A DNA stretch of 64,000 nt from Actinoplanes regularis (GTDB taxonomy: Bacteria; Actinomycetota; Actinomycetes; Mycobacteriales; Micromonosporaceae). Positions 8,424 to 15,776 of this stretch are shown piece after piece; position 1 is the first letter of the stretch, and every line of letters starts with the position of its first letter. A program made the translations under genes and the position numbers. The DNA lies in contig NZ_FZNR01000004.1 in NCBI RefSeq assembly GCF_900188005.1, forward strand, positions 310,001-374,000. Direction: 5' to 3'. A model generated the notes under the pieces. It saw nothing but the letters and a program-made list of their open reading frames with translations. It was not told the DNA's origin and did no database searches.

Positions 8424-9626
8424 GCCACGAGTCTGGACCTCGAGAAGCTGTACGCGGCCAGGCTGCACGCGACCCGGGTCCGGCCCTATCTGGCGTCGGC
8501 GCTGTTCGCGCTGCACGTGGTCGAGTCGCCGAGAACCCCAACGATGGCGGTCGACCGCTACTGGCGCTGCTACGTCAACCCGGCGTTCGTGGCTCTGACG
8601 CCGATGAAGGAGCTGGCCGCGGTGTGGGTGCATGAGGTCTCCCACCTGCTGCGCGACCATCACGGGCGCGGCGACCGGTATGCCCGCAAGCACGACCTGA
8701 GCGGCCCGGGCGAGCGGCTGCGGATGAACATCGCCGCGGACTGCGAGATCAACGACGACATCTTCGGCGACGGCCTGCCCTTCCCGCGCAGCGCGGTGTA
8801 CCCCGTCAACCTGCGGATGGCGGCCGGTCAGCTGATGGAGGACTACCTGGCGTTGTTCCGGCTCGGCCCGTTCACCGACACCTTCGCATGGCTGGACTGC
8901 GGCAGCGGCGCCGACGGTGCCGACCGGGTGTGGGACCTCGGGCCGGACGGCGGGCACGGTCTGACCGATCAGGAACGCGACGCGGTCCGGTTCCGGGTGA
9001 CGGAAGCGATCAACGGGCACCGGGGAGACGTGCCGGCGGGCTGGCGGCGCTGGGCCGAGGAGGCGTTCCACCAGCCGCAGCCCTGGCGTGAGCTGCTGGG
9101 CGCGGCGGTCCGGGCGGCGGCGGGATCGTCCGGGGGAGGAGGCGATTATTCGTACGGCAGACCGGCTCGGAAAGCCACCGCCCTGCCGCGAGTGATCCTG
9201 CCGGCCCTGCGCCGCAACCCGCCCCGGGTCTGCGTGGTGATCGACACGTCGGGTTCGGTGAGCGATGCCGAGCTGGGCGTCGCGCTGCTGGAGGTGACCG
9301 CGATCGGTCGGGCCGTGGGCGGTCGGGGGCGGGTCAGCGTCGTCTCCTGCGACGCCGCGGCCGGGGTCGCCCATCCGCTGTGCCGGGCCGAGGGGATTCC
9401 GCTGATCGGCGGCGGGGGTACCGACCTGCGGGCCGGGTTCGCGCAGGCGCTGCGGAGCCGACCGGATGTGATCGTGGCGCTGACCGACGGCTGGACGCCG
9501 TGGCCGGGCACGCAGCCGCCGTGCCGGACGGTGGTCGGCCTTTTCCGCCGCAGGTTCAGTCCCGGTGATGACGCGGAATCGTACTGTGCGCCACCGGAAT
9601 GGGCGCGAACCATCAGAATCGGCTGA
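8334..9626 (+). CDS. DUF2201-like metallopeptidase with VWA domain
   Basis: 430 residues from the ATG at 8334, which overlaps the upstream stop. The N-terminal half has a HEXXH-type zinc motif, HEVSH, at residues 100-104, followed by further conserved His and Asp residues (NIAADCEINDD), as in the putative metallopeptidase domain DUF2201. The C-terminal half is a von Willebrand A domain with a complete MIDAS: DTSGS at 304-308, a conserved Thr in GGGGTDLR and Asp in ALTDGWTPW. In other genomes this protein pairs with a MoxR ATPase. The first 30 residues are a duplicated 15-residue unit, so translation may instead begin at the second ATG (8379), which has its own GGAGG site. Cytosolic; the substrate is unknown. 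Confidence 0.88.
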   Translation: MSGRLAPAPGRIGGGMSGQPTSAPGRTGGGATSLDLEKLYAARLHATRVRPYLASALFALHVVESPRTPTMAVDRYWRCYVNPAFVALTPMKELAAVWVHEVSHLLRDHHGRGDRYARKHDLSGPGERLRMNIAADCEINDDIFGDGLPFPRSAVYPVNLRMAAGQLMEDYLALFRLGPFTDTFAWLDCGSGADGADRVWDLGPDGGHGLTDQERDAVRFRVTEAINGHRGDVPAGWRRWAEEAFHQPQPWRELLGAAVRAAAGSSGGGGDYSYGRPARKATALPRVILPALRRNPPRVCVVIDTSGSVSDAELGVALLEVTAIGRAVGGRGRVSVVSCDAAAGVAHPLCRAEGIPLIGGGGTDLRAGFAQALRSRPDVIVALTDGWTPWPGTQPPCRTVVGLFRRRFSPGDDAESYCAPPEWARTIRIG

Positions 9627-9641
9627 CCTTTCCAAACGCGA

Positions 9642-9680
9642 GGGAGTGCCTTCCGAATCGTCCGATCGAAAGGCACTCCC
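9642..9680. terminator. Bidirectional hairpin between convergent genes
   Basis: GGGAGTGCCTT (9642-9652) pairs perfectly with AAGGCACTCCC (9670-9680) around a 17-base loop. It lies between the stop of the VWA gene at 9626 and the convergent small secreted protein ending at 9717, where a shared terminator is expected. Confidence 0.75.
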
Positions 9681-9716
9681 GGATTCCCGTAGGCGCGGGA
9701 CTATGACCTGATCACG

Positions 9717-10061
9717 TCAGGAACAGAATTCCTCGAAAGCCTTGTCGTAAGCCTTCTGGTATCCGGCGTCATAGCCGCGCTGATAGTCCGACTCCGCCTT
9801 GGTCGGGCCCGCATCGAGCCCGAGTCCGGCGCCGACATTCGTCTGCTTGCAATCCTGCTGCCCGGCCAGCCTGCCGTCCTTGACGCCGTCGCGGTAGCCC
9901 TGACGGTAGTCCTTCGGGTCGGCAGGCGTGAGATGGCCGGAGACCGCCACAGAGTTCCGAGGAGAGGCTGTCGCCGATGTTGCGCTCAGCCCCTGAGCCA
10001 GTCCGAACGATCCGAGGAACAGCGCCCCGCTGAGCGCGGCGCCCCAACTCCGAGTCTTCAT
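9717..10061 (-). CDS. Small secreted protein with YxxGYxxG repeats
   Basis: 114 residues from the ATG at 10061, which has an AGGGAG site 8 bases upstream. Residues 1-33 form a Sec signal peptide (MKTRSW, hydrophobic core, then ATAS). The mature protein contains two related Tyr/Gly segments, YRQGYRDGVKDG and YQRGYDAGYQKAYDKAF, and two cysteines (one in QQDCK, one near the end in FCS) that could form a disulfide. This YxxGYxxG pattern recurs in small exported actinobacterial proteins without known function. It stands alone, facing the VWA operon. No enzymatic motif is visible. Only the exported nature is secure. Confidence 0.75.
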   Translation of the reverse strand: MKTRSWGAALSGALFLGSFGLAQGLSATSATASPRNSVAVSGHLTPADPKDYRQGYRDGVKDGRLAGQQDCKQTNVGAGLGLDAGPTKAESDYQRGYDAGYQKAYDKAFEEFCS

Positions 10062-10237
10062 CAATTGTCTCCCTCTGGTGTGCGTGAGGTGGCCACGTCG
10101 GCCCTCACGGCGGGCGCAATCCCGGCCAGAAATAGTCTGTCGAATAAAGCCCGTTGCGCCTCGAATAAGGATGCACGTCAGGCATCCTTGCCGTCCGCAG
10201 ATTGCGTAATTGCCAATGATTCGAGGGCCGTCCTGTA

Positions 10238-10945
10238 TCACAGGATTTCGCCGTCTCCGATCATCTGCAGAATTGTGCCCAGGCCGTGCACCGGGCCTTC
10301 CGTTCGAGGCAGAATAAAAGTCCGAATCTTCAACGGCACTCCGCCGACGTCGTCCCGCGGGCTGTCGCCGACCATCAGGGCTTGGACGCCGGGAACACCG
10401 AGCACCTCCAGCGCGCGAGCGTAGATCGCCGGGTCGGGCTTGACCAGACCGACCTCATAGGACAGCAGTACGCCGTCGAGCAGACCACTGACCCCGAACC
10501 GATCGAGGAGGGGGCGGATGTCCAGCCCGATATTGGACAGCACCACGGTCCTGACGCCGCGCGACTTCAACTCCCGGAGGACGGGCAGGGCGTCGTCGAA
10601 GAGCAACCACTGATCCGGCATGACCGCGTACAGCGCGGCGATCAGATCGGGCTTGACCCCGGGACACAGGGCGACCGTCCGGTTGAAGACGTCCCAATGA
10701 CGGTCCCGGCTGAGATCCCGTTCGCTTCGGGGATCGATCGCGTGGGCATGCTGCCAGATCTGGTCGAGATACGCCCGCAGGCCCGCGATCTGGTCGGCGC
10801 TCAGGTCCGGCTTCGGGCTGCCGTCCTCGTCCAGACGGCGAAGAGCGGCATCGATCCAACGACCGGCGTCGCCGCCCTCGACCAGCGTGCCGTGGAAGTC
10901 GAAGATGACCCCTTTGATCGGTTCTGGTCCTTTGTCGATACGCAT
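10238..10945 (-). CDS. HAD-superfamily hydrolase
   Basis: 235 residues from the ATG at 10945. Motif I is FDFHGTLV near the N-terminus, motif II is VVLSNIG, and motif IV is MVGDSPRDDVGG. This is the layout of HAD phosphatases with an alpha-helical cap. The nucleophile Asp is kept, but the second Asp of the usual DxD is His (DFH). That is seen in a subset of HAD proteins and may change the reaction or substrate. Cytosolic. The two ATG codons further upstream lack ribosome-binding sites. It does not share an operon with its neighbours, and its physiological substrate is unknown. Confidence 0.85.
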   Translation of the reverse strand: MRIDKGPEPIKGVIFDFHGTLVEGGDAGRWIDAALRRLDEDGSPKPDLSADQIAGLRAYLDQIWQHAHAIDPRSERDLSRDRHWDVFNRTVALCPGVKPDLIAALYAVMPDQWLLFDDALPVLRELKSRGVRTVVLSNIGLDIRPLLDRFGVSGLLDGVLLSYEVGLVKPDPAIYARALEVLGVPGVQALMVGDSPRDDVGGVPLKIRTFILPRTEGPVHGLGTILQMIGDGEIL

Positions 10946-11112
10946 GCCGCAGCGTAACCGTCGCACCCGTCCGGGGACCGAGATTTGACGGCGTTACTAG
11001 TCTCATGACAGGTCGTCTGACGACAATATGTGGCCGCGACGGTTCCTGTCGTTCGGGTGGGGCCTGACGGGGCACGCTCACCACAGCATCCGCCGAGAGG
11101 TGAGGCGATCCG

Positions 11113-11370
11113 ATGAGCGTGACAGTGCTGGAACATCCGGAGCCGTGGAGCGAGGACGAATTCTTCGCGCTCGGCGAGACCCCGAACCGTATCGAGCTGA
11201 TCGATGAGAGCCTGTGGATCAGTCCGGCGCCGAGCAAACGCCAGAGGCTTGTCGGCGGCCACTACCTTCCGGCTGCGGTCGCGAGCCCTGGTCAGGCGCT
11301 TGTCTCCAAGGAGCCTTTTCCGTTCGAGCTGGAGCTGGCGTCGCTGTTGCATCGCCGTCGCCGAGATTGA
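11113..11370 (+). pseudogene. Decayed Uma2 (DUF820) family gene
   Basis: The 85-residue frame opens with a clean Uma2 N-terminus (PWSEDEFFALGETPNRIELIDESLWISPAPS). It then runs directly into KEPFPFELELASLLHRR, which resembles the C-terminal end of this family. Intact Uma2 proteins are about 180-200 residues, so roughly 100 residues holding the PD-(D/E)XK-like catalytic core are missing. The GAGG site ahead of the ATG at 11113 survives. I read it as an internal deletion remnant. A functional short protein is possible but unlikely. Confidence 0.7.
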
Positions 11371-11473
11371 CAAGTTCGGCGAAGCTGCCTGCAACGCCGA
11401 AGCGATCCTCTCGAGCGCGTGTTCGAGGTTGTCGTCCGGTCTACCTTGATGTTGCTGACCGCGGGGCTCGTTC

Positions 11474-12373
11474 TCAGCCCGTGGCGAGGTTGGTGACGAG
11501 GGTGCGTAGCCAGGGGTGGCTGAGCGCGGGATCGCGCCCCACGGCCCGGGCGACGGCCTGTCGGCCCGCGCGGCTGCGGCCGTAGGCCACCAGCGCGGCC
11601 GCCTCGGTGAGGGCCTGCCGAGTGCGCTCGTCCCGGTCGGGGCCCTCGGCCTCGGCCGTCCACCGGTCCGGGCGAAACGAGCGGGTCAGCTTCACCTGGT
11701 GATCGCCGAAATACGACCAGACCCACCGTTCCAGTGACACGTTGGCGACCGCCGCCGCGGGCAGGGTTTGTGTCCAGGCGGCGTGCTGCTGCCACCGGTA
11801 GGTGTTCGGACTGGTCTTGCACCGGCTGGTGACGCCGACGAAGCGAAGCTTGCGCCGGATCACCGGCCATGGTTCGCGCTCCTCGTCGATCCAGTCGCGT
11901 ACCAGGGTGAACAGTTCGGTGAACGTCCCGCCACCGTCGACCACGTCGACCAGGACCGCCGGCCGGTCCCGGCGGGCCAGCGCATGCGGCGCCAAGCCGA
12001 CCGCCGCCAGGAACCGGCGTCCCTGGGCCACTTCCTCGGAGGTCAACGGACGCCGCCGGAACCGCCTGTATCGCGGGTCGCACCCGATCGCCGGTCGTTG
12101 GAACGACAACGGCAGCCGGTGCAGCCGTTGTGCGCGGGCGGACCCGGCGAGCACCCCACCCAGCAGGTCGAACATCGAGTCCAGCGACCTGCCGACGAAG
12201 ATCAGATCACCGTCGCCGCTTCGCGCCAGCACCTTTCCGGTACACGCCACGAGATCATCGAGGAACGACAGATCCGGCGCTACGGAATCATCGAGCAGCG
12301 AGCCCAGCTGATCCGGCGTAACCAGGTCCCATCGGAACGGCAGGCTGTCCGCCACGACTCGTGATGTCGCCAT
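11474..12373 (-). CDS. Unknown soluble protein, possible phosphoribosyltransferase-like fold
   Basis: 299 residues from the ATG at 12373, chosen because GGGAAG lies a few bases upstream; an upstream in-frame ATG at 12394 lacks such a site. I do not recognise the family. Two glycine-containing hydrophobic strands, LIFVGRSLDSMFDLLGG and AVLVDVVDGGGTF, are spaced like the nucleotide and PRPP loops of phosphoribosyltransferase-type folds. A basic segment PRYRRFRRRPLT lies between them, and the C-terminus is helical and Arg-rich. No signal peptide or membrane segment. It lies downstream of, and on the same strand as, the dioxygenase-like gene but is separated from it by a strong terminator, so it is probably transcribed alone. 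Confidence 0.7.
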   Translation of the reverse strand: MATSRVVADSLPFRWDLVTPDQLGSLLDDSVAPDLSFLDDLVACTGKVLARSGDGDLIFVGRSLDSMFDLLGGVLAGSARAQRLHRLPLSFQRPAIGCDPRYRRFRRRPLTSEEVAQGRRFLAAVGLAPHALARRDRPAVLVDVVDGGGTFTELFTLVRDWIDEEREPWPVIRRKLRFVGVTSRCKTSPNTYRWQQHAAWTQTLPAAAVANVSLERWVWSYFGDHQVKLTRSFRPDRWTAEAEGPDRDERTRQALTEAAALVAYGRSRAGRQAVARAVGRDPALSHPWLRTLVTNLATG

Positions 12374-12453
12374 GCGTTCTTCCCGGGAGCTCATCGCGTA
12401 AGGATGCCGGTGGCGCGAGGCCGGAGGTACTGAATTTCCGCTGACCCGTGCGG

Positions 12454-12490
12454 GTGGGGAAACGGCCGAAGGGCTGGGCTGTTTCCCCAC
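12454..12490 (-). terminator. Terminator of the dioxygenase-like gene
   Basis: GTGGGGAAACGGCC (12454-12467) pairs with GGCTGTTTCCCCAC (12477-12490) with one mismatch and a 9-base loop. It begins seven bases after the stop of the minus-strand gene ending at 12497. Confidence 0.8.
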
Positions 12491-12496
12491 CATCGA

Positions 12497-13477
12497 TCAT
12501 GACGCGGCGCTGGGCGGCGGGCCACCCGGACCGCCCGGGGCGCCACTCGGCGGCGCTCCACCGGGACCGCCCGACGGCGGGGCGCCGCCGGGCCGGCCGC
12601 CGCCCCCGGGGGCCGCGCCGCCCGTCGGCTTGGTGCCGGTGTCCACGCCGACCGACAGGGAGACCGTGTATCCGCTGGTCACATCGCCGGTCACGGTGCC
12701 CAGCTGGCTCGCGCCGCCGTCGTCGCCGAAGACGTTGTCGTTCTGCAGGGTCACCTGGGCGAGGTTGGTGACCGAGGCCTCATAGCCCTTCTCCTGGTAG
12801 ACCGTGTCGCAGACGTCCTTGGGGAGCGCCACCTGCGAGGTCGCGATCGCCTTGGTGGAGTCCGTGATGTCGGCCTGCCCGGGGTACACCTCGAAATGGA
12901 TGTGTGGCCACCGCCCGGTGTAGCAGGCCGGGAAGATGCTGGTGAACCTCACCTTGCCGGTGTCGTCCGCGACCTGCACGCCACGCAGGTAGTTCTCCCC
13001 GGTCAGCCCGTCGGAGTACATCGAGTAGCCGCCGGCCCGGTCGCAGTGCCAGACGTAGACCGCCACCCCGGCGAACGGCTTCCCGCCGTTGGCCAGGTCC
13101 TTGACGGTCAGTTCCAGGGTCATCGGTACGCCCTCGGCGGTCGTGGTCGACTTGCCGAAGCTGGACCGGAGGTCGCTGCGGACGATGCCGCTCTCCTCCA
13201 GGACGTCCGGCCCGTTCGACCCGTCACCGGGGTACGGGCCGGCGGTCTCGTCCGGGATCTCCCCCGAGGAGGTCGAGGCGGCAGTCGTCGATGAGGTCGA
13301 CGTGGAGGACTTGGTGTCGCCGCACGCGGCCAGCCCGAGGACCGCAGCGCCGATGCCGAAACCACGCAGCAGTTGCCGACGCCCCATCAGGGTTCCGAGG
13401 TCGAATCCCAGGCCCTGATCGAACACCTCCTCGTCGGGTTTCGGAAGGGGCCGCCCCTGATAAGACGATTGACTCAT
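12497..13477 (-). CDS. Exported intradiol-dioxygenase-like lipoprotein
   Basis: 326 residues from the ATG at 13477, preceded by AGGAGG nine bases upstream. A twin-arginine motif (GRRQLLRGFG) precedes a hydrophobic core ending in the lipobox GLAAC, so the protein is probably exported folded and lipidated. The mature part carries an intradiol ring-cleavage dioxygenase-like fold. VYVWHCDRAGGYSMYS and RWPHIHFEVYP contain the Tyr and His residues that bind non-haem Fe(III) in protocatechuate and catechol dioxygenases. After the signal there is a Ser/Thr-rich linker, and the C-terminal 50 residues are Gly/Pro-rich. Exported relatives occur in many actinomycetes and their substrates are mostly unknown. 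A terminator follows. Confidence 0.85.
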   Translation of the reverse strand: MSQSSYQGRPLPKPDEEVFDQGLGFDLGTLMGRRQLLRGFGIGAAVLGLAACGDTKSSTSTSSTTAASTSSGEIPDETAGPYPGDGSNGPDVLEESGIVRSDLRSSFGKSTTTAEGVPMTLELTVKDLANGGKPFAGVAVYVWHCDRAGGYSMYSDGLTGENYLRGVQVADDTGKVRFTSIFPACYTGRWPHIHFEVYPGQADITDSTKAIATSQVALPKDVCDTVYQEKGYEASVTNLAQVTLQNDNVFGDDGGASQLGTVTGDVTSGYTVSLSVGVDTGTKPTGGAAPGGGGRPGGAPPSGGPGGAPPSGAPGGPGGPPPSAAS

Positions 13478-13700
13478 TGAACTGATCCTCCTGACGGCCG
13501 GCGACAACTGCCGCCGAGCCGGTTCGCGTGCCGGTTCCGGCGGTCGCGGGTGGCATCGTCCCTGCTCCGCCGGCATCACGAACGGAATCCGACGAGGATC
13601 CGAACGTGCGTACGGCAATAAGAGCATCAGAGGCTATGAAAGACCTGTGCCTGCGATTGTCAACAGTTCCACGGCCGGGGTTCCGGCACGGGAAATGCAT

Positions 13701-14114
13701 TCAGGCGGCGATGCAGAACTCGTTTCCCTCCGGATCGGCCATCAGCACGTGATGCCCCTCGAACGTCGCCAGCACCCGGCCGCCGATCGCCCGCAACTCC
13801 TCGGCCTTCGCCTGGATCCGTGGCCACGGGTCCCCGTGCCTGCCCACCCGGACATCGATGTGCAGGCGGTTCTTCGCCACTTTCGGCTCCGGCACCTCGA
13901 GGAAGCTCAACCGTGGCCCGACCCCGTCCGGATCGTGCAGCCAGGCGCCACCGCCCTCGTCCTCCGCCGGCTCCCCGAACGACGCCACCCACTCGTCGCG
14001 GGTCTTGAACGGGGCCGGTGGTGGCTCGTCCACATACCCCAGCGCGACCTTCCAGAACTCCGCCAACGGCTCCGCCCGCACACAGTCGAACGTCAGGTCC
14101 ACCCGCAGCGCCAC
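13701..14114 (-). CDS. VOC / glyoxalase-like domain protein
   Basis: 137 residues from the GTG at 14114, which has an AGGGAG site seven bases upstream; an ATG further up lacks one. The sequence follows the two-repeat VOC fold: RVDLTFDCVRAEPLAEFWKVALGY at the start, RLHIDVRV at the second repeat, and a terminal HHVLMADPEGNEFC typical of the Glyoxalase_6 group. It probably binds a small ligand or metal in the cytosol; the reaction cannot be assigned. The isochorismatase-like gene ends 62 bases upstream on the same strand, so the two may share a transcript. Confidence 0.82.
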   Translation of the reverse strand: MALRVDLTFDCVRAEPLAEFWKVALGYVDEPPPAPFKTRDEWVASFGEPAEDEGGGAWLHDPDGVGPRLSFLEVPEPKVAKNRLHIDVRVGRHGDPWPRIQAKAEELRAIGGRVLATFEGHHVLMADPEGNEFCIAA

Positions 14115-14176
14115 CGCACACTCCCTTGCTCCCACCGACCCCGTCATCCTGCACCCGGGGTCCGACAAGAACCGGG

Positions 14177-14695
14177 TTATCGCAGCTCGGCCAGGAGATC
14201 CGCAGTGGTCAGCACCGCACCGAAGCGGGGCAGCACGACCGACAGCGCGTGCTCGTGTTCCGCGGCGGTCATCCCGCTCATCGCGTCCGACGCGAACACC
14301 ACCTCGAACCCGAGGTCGGCCGCCGCCCGGGCGGTCGACTCCACCCCCATCGTGGTCGCGATCCCGGCCAGCACGACGGTGTCCACGCCGCGATCCCGCA
14401 GCGCCTCGGCGAGCCCTGTTCCGTAGAACGCCCCGATCGTCCGCTTCACGATCTCGACGTCCCCCGGCCGCGGCGCCATCTCCGGCACGAAGTCGCTGCC
14501 CGGCGGCTGCTCGGCGACGTTGGGCCGTTCGACCCGCACCGGCACGACCACGCCGCCGGCGGCCCGGAACGCCGAGGCCAGCGAGGCCGACCGGGCCACC
14601 ACGTCAGCGCCGCGATGCGGTCCCAGGTCCTGCGACACGATCCGCGGCATCAGGTCGATCACGATGAGCGCGGTCCGCGCGGCAACGATGGTCAT
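14177..14695 (-). CDS. Isochorismatase-like hydrolase lacking the catalytic cysteine
   Basis: 172 residues from the ATG at 14695. The family core is present: ALIVIDLMPRIV with the first catalytic Asp, IVKRTIGAFYGTGL with the Lys, and VVLAGIATTMGVESTARAA, where cysteine hydrolases carry Cys but this protein has Gly. Loss of the Cys is also found in true isochorismatases and in a subgroup of this superfamily, so activity is possible but not of the amidase type. Cytosolic. A perfect palindrome (14706-14719) sits 11 bases before the start codon and suggests a repressor site. The ligand is unknown. Confidence 0.85.
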   Translation of the reverse strand: MTIVAARTALIVIDLMPRIVSQDLGPHRGADVVARSASLASAFRAAGGVVVPVRVERPNVAEQPPGSDFVPEMAPRPGDVEIVKRTIGAFYGTGLAEALRDRGVDTVVLAGIATTMGVESTARAAADLGFEVVFASDAMSGMTAAEHEHALSVVLPRFGAVLTTADLLAELR

Positions 14696-14705
14696 GAGTG
14701 CGAGC

Positions 14706-14719
14706 TTGTCACATGACAA
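14706..14719. promoter_or_regulatory. Palindromic operator candidate
   Basis: TTGTCACATGACAA: six-base arms TTGTCA/TGACAA around a two-base spacer. It lies 11 bases before the start codon of the isochorismatase-like gene, a position where a bound TetR- or MarR-type repressor would block initiation. The regulator is not encoded nearby. Confidence 0.5.
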
Positions 14720-15169
14720 AATTCCGGCCGATGGCCCCACCGCGACCACATCCGCACGCGGGTTCGGGTATTGCCCGGTGAGCTGACTCCTCACGTGTCG
14801 GACCTGAACCGATAACAGGCGTTGACTGTGGGCGCATGAGAAAGCCGCTGAAACAGTTTAAAAATGCATATCGTCTACTGCCCTCGTCGGTCGATCAGAG
14901 GTATTGTGATGAGGAAGATTCTTTGTTGTTGCGGAGTTGACGCGCACGCCGACCGCAACGGTCGCCGTTTCCGGGCACCGCTTTTCCGGTCGCTGACACG
15001 CTCAATGTCACCCCTGCGGTGACCGGCTGACGCACGTCTGCGAACAGCCATTACAGGCATGGGTCTGAAAAAGGGTCGTTGGAGCCAATATCCGGCGCCG
15101 GTCTCTGCTGGCGTTGTTGCGGTCGGATCCCGTGGTAGCACCGGCGAAACGACCGCAGTCGAATAACAC

Positions 15170-15209
15170 GCAGGCCCGCGCGGTCGGCCGACCGCGCGCT
15201 GCGGCCTGC
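15170..15209. repeat. Large inverted repeat (hairpin or cruciform)
   Basis: A perfect 20-base palindrome, GCGCGGTCGGCCGACCGCGC (15178-15197), is flanked by GCAGGCC (15170-15176) and GGCCTGC (15203-15209), which extend the stem after a small internal loop. It lies 73 bases upstream of the small secreted protein. Confidence 0.65.
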
Positions 15210-15282
15210 GAGAGGCTCGGGCACCGATGCCGAGCCGCCAACTGTCATCGAAACGGATTCGGCGTTGGAGAGGAATGGTGAG

Positions 15283-15555
15283 ATGAAAACATCGGCACGA
15301 ATACTGATGATCGGTGTAGGCCTGGTGGCCGGTGCGGCCCTCGGGTCCGGACCCGTGCTGGCCACGGCAGCCAGCGCGGCTCCCGGCGGCACCGAGGTGG
15401 CGGCTGTTCACTCGTGGTACCCGGGCGTCGGCTTCGTCGGCGTGGCAGGTATCGACGCGGGCCTGCCTGGCCTGTGGGGCAACGGCCTGTACGGCGCCGG
15501 ACTCGGCTGCTGCCCGGTGGGCGGCTGGTATGGCGCAGGTCCCTGGGCCTGGTGA
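15283..15555 (+). CDS. Small secreted glycine/tryptophan-rich protein
   Basis: 90 residues from the ATG at 15283, preceded by GGAGAGG. Residues 1-34 are a Sec signal peptide ending near AASAA. The short mature part is Gly-, Trp- and Tyr-rich (GLWGNGLYGAGLGCCPVGGWYGAGPWAW), with a CC pair. This composition suggests a structural or surface-active peptide rather than an enzyme; no family is recognised. The gene stands alone behind a long regulatory region. The signal peptide and a good ribosome-binding site support it being a real gene. Confidence 0.7.
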   Translation: MKTSARILMIGVGLVAGAALGSGPVLATAASAAPGGTEVAAVHSWYPGVGFVGVAGIDAGLPGLWGNGLYGAGLGCCPVGGWYGAGPWAW

Positions 15556-15776
15556 GGTCGGTCAACCCGTAGCGGACGCCGCCGGGCGCGATGAAGTCCT
15601 GCGGGCCGACCGCAAATGATTTTCCGAACGGAGGTGCGGATCGACCGGCCCGACGCCTGCCTGGCGCCCCCGCCAGTGCGTCCCGGCGCCGCGGCCGGTC
15701 GACGCCGACGTGTCCGACGATCGCCCGGGTGGTTCGTGACCGGCCGGGACCCGCGGCCCGGGCGTGCGGTGCGCCG

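Larger units (their letters stand above)
14696..15282. other. 587-base intergenic region
   Basis: No convincing gene. It contains the palindrome at 14706-14719, an A/T-rich patch near 14860-14880, a 37-codon open frame (ATG 14909 to TGA 15022, starting MRKILCCCG and preceded by AGAGG) that I cannot support further, and a large hairpin at 15170-15209. The region separates the divergently transcribed isochorismatase-like gene and the small secreted protein, so it must hold both promoters. Confidence 0.5.

Noticed and set aside
14909..15022. 37-codon frame beginning MRKILCCCG as a small gene
   Set aside because: A modest AGAGG site but no signal peptide, family or conservation evidence; left as part of the intergenic description.
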